Below, piece by piece: positions 34,890 to 47,700 of a DNA stretch of 64,000 nt. The stretch covers positions 5,456,001-5,520,000 of the forward strand of contig CM060188.1 in assembly GCA_030549335.1 (NCBI GenBank). The letters run 5' to 3'. The translations under genes and the position numbers were made by a program. How positions within the stretch are numbered: position 1 is the first letter of the stretch; each line of letters starts with the position of its first letter. This DNA is from Pontederia crassipes (Eukaryota > Streptophyta > Magnoliopsida > Commelinales > Pontederiaceae). The notes under the pieces were generated by a model. It worked only from the letters and a program-made list of their open reading frames with translations. It was not told the DNA's origin and did not search any database.

Positions 34890-37800
34890 TCATGTATTCC
34901 TGAGTCCCATTAAACCAACATGTTTAATGAATATTCCTGCTGGAATTTCCTTTGTAAGAGAATCAGCTAACATGTCATTTGTCGGCATGTAGGCTATTGT
35001 CACTTCTTTCTTTTCCACTATGTCATGTACATAATGGTATTCGATCTTTATGTGCTTTCCCTTAGAACTATTTGCTCCACTGTCAATCAAACTTATTGTA
35101 GCTTGATTATCACAGTACATTTGTAATGGTCCATTGATCAAATTAAGCCCTAGTTCTAAAAGAAAACTTCTGATCCATACGGCATGGGTGATTGCCATAC
35201 TACAAGTAATATATTCAGCTTCTTGTGTATGTCTAGCCACACATCTTGTTTCTTGCTACCATAAGAAATAGCTGCACCACCCAACAAAAATAAGTGACCT
35301 GATGTGGATTTTCGATCATCAATGTCCCCTCCAAAATTCGCATCAGAGTAGCCTATAACCTCAAATGTATCAGCTTGGTATGTCAATTTCAATTGTACAG
35401 TACCTTTTAGATATCTAAGAATCCTTTTAATGGCTTCCCAATGTGCTTTTTCAGGATTGCTTTGATATCTACTAACTAGACTTACTGGATAAGCCAAGTC
35501 AGGTCTTGTACATAACATCGCATACATCAAACTACCAACTGCTTGTGCATAGGGAACACCTAGAGGTTCTTGCTCTATGTTGGGACATTGACTTTTACTA
35601 AGTCTTTTTCCAATCACAATCGGTGTTGGTGCTGAAGTGCTATTCTGCATTCCAAATCTCTTGAGTATCTTATTTAGATACTTTTCTTGTCTTAAACTCA
35701 ATGTCCTTGAGTTTTTGTCTCGAATAATTTGAATTCCAAGAACATAGGAAGCTTCGCCCATGTCCTTCATTTCAAATTATTTGCTCAATTTTTCTTTTAT
35801 TTCATTGAGCATTGTGACATCATTTCCTGCGAGCAAAATGTCATCTACATATAATGACATTATTATGAATTTGCTCCCACTCTTCTTGATGTACACACAA
35901 TGATCCAATTTGTTTGTAATAAAACCAAATTGGATGACCGTCTCATGGAACTTTTTGTACGATTGACGTGAAAATTGTTTTAAGCCATATAATGATTTTT
36001 TCAGCTTATACACTTTGTTCTCCTAACCTTCTACCTGAAAACCATCAGGTTGTCGCATATATATGTCTTCACTCAATTCCCCATTGAGGAAAGCAGTTTT
36101 TACATCCATTTGGAATAATTCCAAATCTATATATGCAACCAATGCTAAGATGACCCTTATGAATGCAAACTTAGCTACCGGAAAATAAGTTTCCTGAAAA
36201 TCAATTTTGGCTTGCTGAGTATAACCCTTGGCAACTAATCTTGCTTTGTGCTTTTCAATCGTACCATCAACTCGGTATTTTTTCTTGAATACCCATTTGC
36301 ACCATATGGATTGCCTACCTTCTGGTAAGTCACATAGCACCCATACGCCGTTTCGATCAATTGAGTCCAGCTCATCTCTCATGGCGGCCAACCATGATTC
36401 CGACTCAGAAGAAGCAACTGCTTCATCAAATGAAATAGGATCCGTACAATCCTCTGTATCAACATTGACGACGTAACACGAAGCTTCGCATTCGTACAGA
36501 TAATAGTCATCCAAATATACGGGCGTCGTCCGGGGCCTCTTGTTGTCGATTATACTCGTGGATTATATGGGTTCCTCCACTTCTGTCAAAGTTTCATTAT
36601 CATGTATAGGTTCTTCTCCCACTGTTGGTCATATATCCAACGTGTCTTCTTCAGAGTCGACATTATCGCCAAGGATAATTGGAGGTTCTGTTCTATCCTC
36701 TTCTTCATGCATATCTTTCTTTTCATTTTCAAGAAAAGTTGCATCACGACTCTCGATTAGTCCTCTTTCATCATGAAAGAACCTATGCCCTTTGGACTTA
36801 TCACTATAACCAATAAACCTGCATGTCACCGTCCTAAAGTCCAGCTTGTCCCTAAGCTGACTTGGAACTAGTACATGCGATTTACATCCCCATTTTCGGA
36901 GATGACCCAACTCGGGCTTCCTGCCATTCCAAAGTTCATATGGCGTTGGATTCTACGGACTTAGTGGGAATTCTATTTTGTATGTAATTTGCAGTCTTCT
37001 CCCCAAAAAATTTTAGGGAGACCTGAGTGTGACAACATACATCTAATTGCATTCATCAAGGTTCTATTTTTTCTTTCTGCTACACCATTTTGTTGTGGTG
37101 TATAAGGCATCGTAGTTTGCCTACTTATGTCACACTGAATACAGTAATTTTCAAATTCTAGGGAGGTGTATTCCCCTCCTCTATCTGTCCTTAAACATTT
37201 AATTGGTTTTCCCAATTTATTTTCCACTTCCATTTTATATCTCTTAAACATTTCAAAAGCTTCAGCTTTTCTTTCTAAGAGATATACATGGGAGAATTTG
37301 GAATAGTCATCAATGAATGTTATAAAATATTCTTTATTCCTGTGTGTTGCGACACTCAATGGACCACAAATATCCGAATGAACCAACTCTAACAATTCTT
37401 TTGACCTTATTCCTATCGGAAAAGGTTTCCGAGTCATTTTTTCGGTCAAACAATGTTCACAGGGCAATGTTCTTGCTCCTGATATGTTAGGTACTAGGTT
37501 CATTCTAATTATTTGTTCCATTTTTATTTTTTCTGGATGTCCTAATCTCTCATGCCAGAGATCAAAATCAGATAGAAGACACAAGGAATACTCAGAAGTC
37601 ACATTCATTGATTCATTATTAATTACTGGATGACAAAATAAGTCATGGCCAGGTTCAAACTTTTCCATGGCTAAGACTTTGTTGTTCTTCCCTATAGTTA
37701 CATGACCTTTATAGAATTTAACTTCAAGATCTTTCTTAAGGAGAGTAGGAACAGAGACAAGGTTTCGACGAATTCCAGGTGCGTATAGCACATCATGAAG

Positions 37801-38862
37801 GATCATGATACTATCACCCAAATCTAACTTGTATGTACCAATACCTTCAACGTCTAGATAGGTATTGTTCCCCATGAATATCCTCTGTTCACCTTTCTTT
37901 AATTCCTTGAAGTTAGTCAAGACAACCTTGGTTTTTGCAATATGACGAGTCGCACCAGAGTCGATCCACCATCCTTCAGCGTCTGTCGTCACAGCATTGC
38001 ACTCGACGACTCCAGCAAATTCAATCTTGTTGGGGCCTTTATTCTGCGGAGTCTTATTCTGACTCGGCTTTTTTCCTATGGGACAATTGGACTTAAAATG
38101 CCCAAATTTTCCACAATTGTAGCAGGCTCCCCTTGGTACTTTTGAACGTTGTCCTTTGAATTGCTTCTTGTTGGGACCAAGGTTCTTCCGATGGTAAACG
38201 GCATGAGCTTCTTCTTCTCCAGCTTCTTCAGCTTCATATATTTCAATTTTCTTTTTGCCTTTAGCCATATTTTGTTCCATGGCTAGTTGAGCTGGTAGAT
38301 CGGCAATTGACTTAATTGTTCCATTAAGTCGAAGTGTTGTGGCAACCATATCAAAAGAGGGAGGCAAACTATTTAGAATAGTTGCCACTTGCATGGTTTC
38401 AGGTAGGACTGTTCATGCAGCAGCTAGATCTTTGGTCATAACGATCATTCTGTTTACATAAACTATTACATTGTCATTCTCCTTCATTTTATAATTATTG
38501 TAATTATAAAGGAGTTGCACATTAGTATTTGTTTTGTTATCATATTTATCTTTGATGGCATTCCACAAATCATGTGCAAATTCTTGGGTTTCAAAGACCC
38601 TAATCAGATCATCCTCCATGTGAATCATTATAAAGGATATAGCTTTATTATCATTGCGCTCCCACAGCTCCATTGCTTTCTCATGCGCCTTCTTTTCTTC
38701 ATCGGTGGCCGCCTCAGAAAGCTTAGGTGTAGGAGTATCAATTGTTTTATGCAAGTTCTCATGCATCAGTCCATATCGAATTTTTCGGCTCCACATATCA
38801 TAATTCATGCCATTCAACTTTTTCCATCTTGTCATTTCAGATGCAATCATTTTTGAAGACAT
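34890..38862 (-). pseudogene. copia gag-pol polyprotein, broken
   Basis: In order on the minus strand: Gag (UBN2-type) from MSSKMIASEMTRWKKLNGMN at 38862; a zinc knuckle CYNCGKFGHFKSNC near 38120; protease WWIDSGATRH near 37960; GAG-pre-integrase and integrase with HSDICGPL, FITFIDDYSKF, DRGGEYTS and TPQQNGVAERKNRT (37400-37040); RT with KTAFLNGELSEDIYMRQPDG (36090-36030) and the YVDDILLAGND catalytic motif (about 35850); RNase H with DDRKSTSGHLF (about 35310) and ADSLTKEIP. A TGA at about 38413 separates Gag from the rest, a stop lies near 36023, and frameshifts occur near 36950 and 35230. The element cannot move by itself. Confidence 0.92.
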
Positions 38863-39733
38863 TTTGCTAAAAAATTAATCTAAAAGTAAAAAAAATAGAA
38901 TGAGAATTGCTAATATATCGAAGGATAAGAAACAATTAATAATTTGTAAAAAAATCCCTTTTAAAATGCGTAAAGTTAAACTCAAATTTAAAATAAATTC
39001 AAAAGTTTTTTTTTAAGAAACAAGAATACATTTATATAAAAATATTTATCTAAAATTAATATTCTAATTTAAAGAGAATAATTTATTATATATGAAGTAT
39101 TTAAATTTCAATAAAAAATTGAAATTCAAACAATATATATTGATCCCTTTCGATAAGTAATTTAAAATTTTAATAATATCAGTATAATTAATCTGGAAAT
39201 CAGTATAATGTTTGCAAATAATAAATGAATTCAAAAATGGGGAGATCACGTGGGCAGATTTGATCATTAAGATCACGTGGGCAGTAAAAATAATAAATCA
39301 GATTAGATTAAAAAAAATCAATGGCTAGGATTAATCGCTACAATAAAACACTGTTCATCTTCTTCAATTGTTCTAAAAAAATTTATGTGCGTGCGTACTT
39401 TTCACCGAAGCCAGGGGAGTCGCGATCAGGGACTGGAGTTCGTCCAAAAATGAAATTGAAGGTTTGAGAGCATTCGAAGCAGATGTGCAGGTAGCGCAGA
39501 AGCGTCAATTTGGGATCTGACGGAATCAGGGTCGATGTGCGCCGAAATATTTTGCAAGGGTTGATGGATTTGCAGCGCCTCTGTCAGCGTTCGTCTGTCG
39601 TCGTCTGTAGGCGCTCAGTTCGAGTCAAATTCACTGCAGTATTTCGTCGAGACAGAAAACAGTTCGTCGAAAAAAGGAAAGAAATAGATTGTCGGAAGAG
39701 AAAGAAACAGATCGCTGAAAAACGCAATCGGAA

Positions 39734-39745
39734 GCTCTGATACCA
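39734..39745 (-). other. copia primer-binding site (tRNA-iMet type)
   Basis: On the minus strand TGGTATCAGAGC, the standard complement of the initiator tRNA-Met 3' end used by plant Copia elements, starts one base after the 5' LTR. Confidence 0.93.
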
Positions 39746-39746
39746 C

Positions 39747-39961
39747 TGAATGAAATTTAGTGCGATTTTGGGGCTCCCAACAGGCGATATGTTCCGACTT
39801 CGATCGAAGTCCTTTTGTAGCGCACGTTCCATCGCTTAGTCCGCCCCATCCGCGCCATTCCGTTGCACGTTCCGCTGATGTCGTGCATCCGCTTGAAGCG
39901 GTCGATGGTGGAGCGAATCTCACGCTCCCGTTGATGACCACGAAAGTCACATATCATTACA
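39747..39961 (-). repeat. 5' LTR of the copia element (215 bp)
   Basis: Direct repeat of 34561-34766, with a 9-bp insertion relative to it. Confidence 0.92.
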
Positions 39962-39994
39962 GGGTCCCTTCGTTGTTCGCTGGCGCGGGCAAAG

Positions 39995-40316
39995 GGCCCC
40001 CTTTGCTCTTCGTCGGTGTGGGTTCACCGGAGACGAGGACGGGAGAGAGAAAATTATTTCTTTAATATTTTATTATTATTTTAACATTATTTATTATTAA
40101 TTTGCTGACGTGGCGGTGCCACGTCAAATGCTCTCCTATGTGGCGGAGAGAGTGCATCGCCACATCAGCAGACCGACCGGAAAACTGACTATTCCTGATC
40201 GAGAGGGCATTCCATGCAACAAGTTAGAAGATGAAGGGCATCGATGTTATAAAATGAAGTTAGAGAGCATCGCTGAGCGAACTTAAAAGTTAGAGGACAT
40301 TTGGTGTAATTTATCC
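39995..40316 (-). repeat. right terminal inverted repeat of the MULE-like element
   Basis: Inverted copy of 34080-34380, ending at the tgaatctata duplication. Confidence 0.88.
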
Positions 40317-40490
40317 TGAATCTATATAATTTGTATTGAATGGTCGCTTGCAACGATAAATTAGGATCAATTACCGAAAAACAATATAATTTGTGTTAAC
40401 CGCTGGAAGCTATAAATTAGGGGTATATATTTTGTGCTAAATGTTGGCAGATAAATTAGAAACGGCAAACACTCAAATTGAAATATGCAT

Positions 40491-40600
40491 GCTGACCAAT
40501 TTAGCACAATGTAATGACCATTATGACCTTTTCATATATGTCACTGCTGACCAATTTAGCACAATGTAATGACCATTATGACCTTTTCATATATGTCACT
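40491..40600. repeat. perfect 55-bp tandem duplication
   Basis: 40491-40545 and 40546-40600 are identical, base for base (gctgaccaatttagc...tcact). Confidence 0.97.
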
Positions 40601-41175
40601 CCGATAGAATTATGAATAATAAATATCTAAAAATAAAAATAAGACTCTAAAGATAAGAATGGAATTAGAAATATCATTTGAAGGAAATTTAACTGACTTA
40701 TAAGAAGCATAATGCAGAGAACTCGTGTATAATGGACAGCACTTATGTGTATAATGCACTAAACTCGTGTGACGAATTTTGATTGGATCGAATTAAATAT
40801 TGATCAGTAGGTTGGCGTTAATTTGAGCTTCGGATCTTATCCATTCTAAAACTGAATTGAGTTACTCGATAATATTTTCCCTTTTTATATTATTTAATAT
40901 AAAATATTCAAAAGTATTAGAAATATATTTTTCAATATTTAAATTTCTTTTTGTATTTAAACTATGTTATTTTAATATTTTACAAATTAAGTAGAATATA
41001 TAAGGTTGAAATTATATAAAAATTAAAAAATATATTGGAATCTTCATGTTAAAATTTTTTCATCCATATCCGACCCGACGTACATCGAGTCAAGTCGGAT
41101 CGTCTAATAGGTCGACCCGTTGACTTCTCATGCACAAAATTATTTGTGCGATTGACGAACCCACATAGATAAAAG
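40601..41175. other. non-coding spacer
   Basis: AT-rich; no exon or element ends seen. Confidence 0.5.
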
Positions 41176-41757
41176 TAGGGGTGAGCACGGTTAACCGTTT
41201 CACCATATCCGACGATTAACCGACCAATTTTTTTACCGATTCATCGAATCGGATTATTCAATTCAAATTCGGTTCAGTTAACGGATAAAAAATTTGTTAA
41301 CCGAAATAATTTGGACGGTTATGAATAATTAACCGAAATTTTGGTTAATAACTGAATTAATCAAAAATTAATAATTTTATATTAATATATTAATATTTGG
41401 TAAAAACTTATTATAGTTTTATTTTTTTTGTTTAACTTAATTTGGTATTCTAATTATCTAATAATTTTTACCTTATTACCAAGTTCAAATATAATATTTA
41501 CCTTTTATTTTGAATATATATTTAATTTCTACTTTAATATATTTCAAATTTAATGAATTTAATAACAAATTTTTATAATATATCCGATTTCGGTTAAAAT
41601 GGTTAATTAACCGAACAGAACCGAAATTTTCGGTTAATCGAGATCGTTAATCGATTTTTTCGATCCGGATAACGGTTAAATTTTTTTGGATCGATTCGAT
41701 TAATTAACCGACTTATCCAATCGGTTAATTAATCGAACCGACCAATGCTCACACCTA
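41176..41757. mobile_element. hAT-like MITE, 582 bp
   Basis: Ends are taggggtgagca and, inverted, taggtgtgagca. Flanks are gataaaag (41168-41175) and gatacaag (41758-41765), an 8-bp duplication with one mismatch, as for hAT elements. The interior is AT-rich with many copies of 'cggttaattaaccga'-type motifs in both orientations, so the element can fold on itself. It has no coding capacity. Confidence 0.72.
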
Positions 41758-41765
41758 GATACAAG

Positions 41766-43256
41766 GAGAGACCCGGGCTCTCCTAATCTTTTTACATTGT
41801 ATTATCTTTATATATTAATATACAAATTTTAGGATTAAATTTTAAATTGGGACCTCTTAAATTACTTTAGAATGGTTTATGAATACCCCCTCACCCGCTC
41901 CTGTTTGTGTCTGATGAATATTTGAGTCTTTTTTAAAAAAAAAATTATAAAGGTGATTTCATTAAGTGTAGTTAAAGTATCCTCATACAAAAGTCGGATA
42001 ATTCTTGGAGGAGGAGGATTATCACAAAAAAAATTCCGACATTTGTTCTGACAGATTTAGCAAGATTACCCACAACATGATTTATCAGTCGGCTACAATG
42101 CTGCGTTGTGTCGTGATCGTTCAATGTTTACGTCATAATCATGAGATAATAATGAGCATCCCATCGAGCCCATTTCTGACATTGGCGCTGATCACATAAA
42201 TAAACGCGTATTCGGAACTTGGGCTAATTGCCAGCCGTACATCAAAGTAGAATGAAGTCGACATAGATTTGTGTGCATGGATTGATGAACGATTAGCATT
42301 AGCAGATTCAGCATCAAAGGCTTTGAATAGAGAAGATTAGCATTAGCCAACAGACAGACGAACGATAGGTTTTGAGTTTACATTCTTCTGCTGTGTCATT
42401 TTTCTTTTTTTAAAGATTACAATTGGTACGGAAATATTGAGACAACATTAATTCTTGAGAACTATGATAGAAAAGTTTGAGTTGATGTTTGAATGAAAAA
42501 CTAATGATGAGGATTTAAAAAGTTGATGTGATGAATAAGTTTTAGTGGATGTTTGAATAAAAAAAAAGGAGAATTAAGAATATAATTTATTATTTTATGA
42601 GATATAAAAGTACAATAAATAAGAATATGTTATTAATATTATATTTTACGTAAATCATTATATTATTAATATTATTTTTATTTATTTTAATTAAATCTTT
42701 TAAATATTATTAATATTATAATTTACATACATTTAATATATTTTTTAATATCCAAATATAATATATTTTTAAAAAAATAATTGAATAGTTAATTAATAAA
42801 ATATTTATTAATTACTAAAACTAATTATTTTATAATTTTTAATTAATAACATTTAATAAATTATGTTATAATATCCCTAATAATATATTAAATTATTCTA
42901 AATTATATATGCATGCATTATAAAAAAATTTAAAAATAAATGAAATTAAAAAAGTCAAAGAATGCGGCGGTACAGTTGAAAAAAAAAAAGAAATATTTTT
43001 GCCTTCTTGCCGAAGGCAAGAACTTTTGACGATAACTTTTCATAAAAAATTCTCGTCAAAAGTCACATGGCGAGAACATTTAATGTTCCCATCACGATGG
43101 TTGTTTGGAAATATTTCGTGATATTCTCGCGAAATATTCCTAACCAAACGCAACACAAATGTGCTACATTGTCTAATTCGCTCTTGCTCGAAGCCTCCAA
43201 CTATTTGAGGCTGTAATTAATTTATTATTTAATTATAAATATATAAAGTTGTCAAT
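41766..43256. other. AT-rich non-coding DNA
   Basis: No credible ORF. A segment near 42995-43150 has short inverted repeats (for example ttcttgccgaaggcaagaa) and may be another small MITE, but its ends could not be fixed. Confidence 0.5.
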
Positions 43257-43285
43257 AATAAATTATAGGAGTCGTTCTTGGGAGA

Positions 43286-44719
43286 ATGGAGGCTAAGAAA
43301 GACAAGAAAAATCCTTCTCAGATGTCCTTCACAATGGCAGCTCTGCTTCTGATCCACGCCAGCACGAAGTTACTCCTCCTCCTGACTCTTCGGTGGTCCA
43401 CGATCTTGAGTTCCAATTGAGGAAATGGTCGACTTGAGCAATCGTCGTAAGCCATGGATCATCGTCTCTGAGGCAAAACTGTCCATCTGCAGCGAAGAAT
43501 GGAAATCATTGCTCATAGTGAAGTTGTTGGGGCGCCAAATCAGCCCGGCAAATCTTCGTAATCGCCTGATGCAGTTGTGGAGATGTAAGGGTGAGCTGTA
43601 TCTTATTGATTTGCCTAACAATTTCTTCATTTCTAGGTTTGAAGTGGAAGATGATAGAGATTGGGCGCTCACAGGAGGGCCATGGACAATCTTAGGGAAC
43701 TACCTCTCGATCTGAACATGGGTGCCAAATTTCCGACCGTGGGAAGAGAACATCTCCAAAGTTGTTGTTTGGGCTCGCATTTTGGAGCTTCCTATTGAGC
43801 TCCATAACCGCCTCATCCTCCGTCGGATTGGTCACAGCCTAGGCAAACTCTTAAAGATTGATTCAGCGGCAGGCTCGCGAGGAAACTTTGCACGCATATG
43901 CATTGAACTCAATACTAACGATCCTGTTGTGCCTGAGGTGGAAGTTAGGGACTGCAGCTATACCGTGGAATACGAGGGGCTGGGAATCTTGTGCTTTCAC
44001 TGTGCGAAAATTGGTCATAACAAGGATGTGTGTCCACTGCTGAGATCGCAAGAAAACTCCATGGAGGGCGTCAAAGTGTCCAGAGACGAAGATGGAAATC
44101 GCAATGGCTCCAACTTGCCTCACCCCCTACGTGGGTCAAGCGAGGAGGAACCCTATGGTCCTTGGGTCATGGTACAGAGAAGGAGGCGCATATCCAAAGG
44201 ACCAAAGACACAAAGCTTGCATGTCAACTCCAACAATAAAGGCACGTCTGCACACCCTACTGCAGGCATGTCAAAGGAGCAAGTTTCCAAGAAATCCCAT
44301 CCCTATCAAGCTGTCAACCAAGCAGAGAGACATTCCCATGGCACCCCCAAGTGAAGCTTCTCAGGATTTCCAACGGCCACCTACCAACAACCACACCCCA
44401 AAACAAAGACTTCAAACTTCAAAGAAATGACCCTAAAAAAGTGGAGGTTCAGACTGCAAGTGGGGCCACACACAACAGCCCACATCATGGCATGGGCCCA
44501 GGCATAGACATCATTATGGATGACTCTGATGTGGAAGAAGTGGAACCATCTACTAACTTACATGTAACTAAGCTTTCACCTCAGCCTGACCCCAGCGGCA
44601 TATGCCTACCCATGTCATATGGTGACGAGGAAGATCAAGACATGGATACAGATCGAAGGGAATGTGTGATGGAGGAAATGGATAGTATAGCTGGTCACTC
44701 ATTTCCTTCTATCACTTAA
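43286..44719 (+). pseudogene. LINE ORF1 (DUF4283 plus zinc knuckle), broken
   Basis: A start codon at 43286 opens a short frame, then the conserved DUF4283-type region continues from 43425 in another frame (WKSLLIVKLLGR, FISRFEVEDDRDWALTGGPW). A TGA at 43713-43715 interrupts it, and the same frame resumes at 43722 to a CCHC knuckle CFHCAKIGHNKDVC near 43995. A further frameshift near 44350 leads into a polar, acidic tail to 44719. This is the nucleic-acid-binding first protein of plant L1 elements. Confidence 0.85.
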
Positions 44720-44766
44720 CAGAAGGCTCTGTAGGATATTGTAACTCTAACCCTTACATAGTTTTA

Positions 44767-47700
44767 ATGTTAACAAAAATATTTTCATGGAATTGTCGTG
44801 GTGCAGGTAACCCAAGATTTCTTAAGACAATGAAGGAGTTCATTCAACAGGAGCATCCTGATGTTTTCATCATTCTAGAACCTCGAATTAGTGGCTCTAG
44901 AGCGGCAAACACTTGCAGGAGTTTTAGAGGCTATAAAGTTGATCGAGTGGAGGCCAGGGGTTTCTCCGGAGGAATCTGGCTCTTTTGGAAGCGATCGTTA
45001 AACATATCCATCATTAAACGTCACAGCCAAGCGCTGCACTGCGAAGTTACTAATAGTGCAGGATCTTGGATTCTCACAGCAGTATATGGTAGCCCACAAG
45101 AGCTCCAAAGGCAAGCTCTTTGGGAAGAATTGTCATCCTTCGCTGCTACTGTTAGCAACCAGCCTTGGGTGGCAATAGGTGACTTCAACCAGATAATAGA
45201 CGAATCAGAGAAAATGGGGGGTGGACCTTTCAACTCGCACTCTGCCTCCTACTTTCATGAGATTATTTCTGTATGCCAATTACTAGACTTAGGAAGCTCG
45301 GGTCCGCGCTTCACTTGGCGTGGTTTAAATTATCACAATAGTGGCCACCTATATGAACGATTGGATCGCGCAATGAGCAATGCTGAGTGGAGAACGAACT
45401 TTCCAGAGGCACACGTTCGGGTATTGCCAAGAATATACTCATATCACCACCCCCTATTGCTTGAACTCATGCCAGTACGTACCAACTCCAGAAGACGCAG
45501 ACCGTTTAGATACTTGGCTGCCTGGCACACACATGCAGGATTTGATGCCTTCTTCAAATCCTGCTGGTCCCCCAAGCCCCTCTCGCACATAACTTGGAGC
45601 TATTCAAACGACAGGTTTCTAGATGGAACCGTCATACTTTCGGCAATATCACAAGAAAGAAACAACGCCTTATATCAAGATTAGCAGGCATTCAACACTC
45701 TCTACAACACCATCACAGCCGCTTCCTTAGTCACTTCGAAATATCATTGAACTAGGAACTGGAGGCAGTACTTTCACAAGAAGAGATTTTATGGTATCAA
45801 AAGTCCAAATGTGAATGGATCAAGTTGGGTGACCGTAACACTCGATATTTCCACACGAAGGCCATTGTCCAGCGAAACCGCATTCAAATAAAATCCTTAA
45901 AGGACTCCCGGGGTTGTTTGGGTGTCTGATACAAATGAGCTACAAGCTCTTGCTGCACAACATTTCAAATCTCTCTACACTGAGCAACATTCTAATAGCA
46001 CAACTGTCATTCCTAATGGCTTTCCCAGAGCTGCCTAACAAAAACTCAGCAATATTGCAGTCAAGTTATCACCACAAGAAGTTCAAAAGGCTATCTTTAG
46101 CATGAAAGGATATAAGGCACCAGGCCCAGGCCCAGATGGCTTTCAAGCCATCTTTTATCAGAAAAATTGGGAAACAGTAAAAAACACAATTTGGGGTTTT
46201 GCTCATGATATATTAGAAGAAGGAAAGTCAATAGGAGAATATAACAAAACTTTGATTGTTCTTATCCCTAAGAAGGAAAGACCAGAATCATTACATGAAT
46301 ATCGCCCTATCAGTTTATGCAACGTCACATACAAGCTAATAACTAAGATCATTGCAACACGTCTACAACAATTTATGGGGACCCTTATCTCTCCTTTCCA
46401 ATCAAGTTTTATTCCTAAGCGAAGTATCCATGATAACATTGTCATAGCACAAGAATTGGTACACTCTATGAGCAAAATGAAGGGAAGGCAGCAGTTCATG
46501 TCGATCAAGATCGACCTTGAAAAGGCCTTTGACCATCTACGTTGGAGCTTTATCTTAGAGACTCTCCAATTTGCTGGGGTCCCATCCAAGCTCTGTTGCA
46601 CGATTATGGATTGCCTCACCACTGCATCCATGCAAGTTTTGTGGAATGGCGAAGCCACTGATTGTTTTGAAATGGAAAGAGGCATTCGTCAAGGATGCCC
46701 ACTTTCCCCATATATCTTTGTACTATGTGTTGAATGACTCAGTCATGCAATCATGGATGTCGTGCAGTCTGGTTTCTGGAAACCTTTAAGTATGGGTAAG
46801 AGTAGCCCTCAGTTTTCACATCTTATGTTTGCTGACGACATTTTCTTATTTGCAGGAGCTTCAGTGCAGCAAATGGATGTGGTGTTGGATGTTCTAAAAA
46901 AATTTTGTAGCCTCGCGGGGCAAAGAATTAATCCTGCCAAATCATCAATTTATTTATCAAAGCTGGTTCCGCAGCATACAAGAGATCACATTGTACAACT
47001 CAGCTCCTTTACTGCTGTGTCATCTTGGTGTGCCAATAATCCACAGTCGGGTCAAGAAGGATTACTTTAAGCAAATTATCGACAAAGTTCGTGCAAGAAT
47101 TGATGGTTGGGCGGGCAATACACTTTCACTAGCTGGACGAGTCACGCTTGCCCAGTCTACAATCCAAGCCATCTTGACGTACGCCATGAATATGCTTAGA
47201 ATTTCCAAATCTGTCTGCAATGAAATACAAATGCTCACTAGGAACTTCATACGGGGCCACACGCCTGAGCAAAGGAGGATCCACCTTATAAATTGGGACA
47301 TTATAACTCAGCCGAAAGCAAATGGTGGTTTAGGCTTGCGTCGTCTTGATCATCTCAATGTTGCTCTGCTAGGGAAGCTTGGTTGGGAAATGTTAATAGA
47401 GCAGGATAAACTATGGGTTCAGGTTTTCACTAGTAAGTACAAGAATCGATTCTCTAATCCTAGCAAATTTCGCACTTCAACTGGAGACTCTTGGTTGTGG
47501 AGGATAATTAGCTCATCTTGGAATAAGCTTGCGACAGCCACCAGGTGGAAGGTTAACAATGGCTACCAAGTTAGTTTTTGGTTTGATTCCTGGATGCCAG
47601 ATGGAATTCCCCTAGCCTCTAAATCAGCACTAGCCATACCTGAGGAGCTACGAGCAAGTTAGGCATATGGTGGATCACATGAATAGGTGGAAGCTAGAAG

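Larger units (their letters stand above)
34561..39961 (-). mobile_element. Ty1-copia LTR retrotransposon, 5.4 kb
   Basis: Two direct repeats (34561-34766 and 39747-39961) begin TG and end CA. Reading on the minus strand, the primer site follows the right LTR after one base, the gag-protease-integrase-RT-RNase H order is that of Copia, and a purine-rich tract precedes the left LTR. All structural parts are present, but the coding region is broken. The LTRs differ by about ten substitutions and one 9-bp indel by eye. No 5-bp target duplication is evident. It lies inside the MULE-like element, so it inserted later. Confidence 0.93.
34080..40316. mobile_element. MULE-like long-TIR transposon, split by a copia element
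   Basis: Inverted repeats of about 300 bp (34080-34380 and 39995-40316) open with near-identical 'taaattacaccaaat' ends. They are flanked by an exact 10-bp duplication, tgaatctata, at 34070-34079 and 40317-40326. Long TIRs and a 9-10-bp duplication point to the Mutator-like group. Without the inserted copia the element is only about 0.84 kb: two TIRs and GC-rich interior with no transposase, so it is non-autonomous. Confidence 0.85.
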
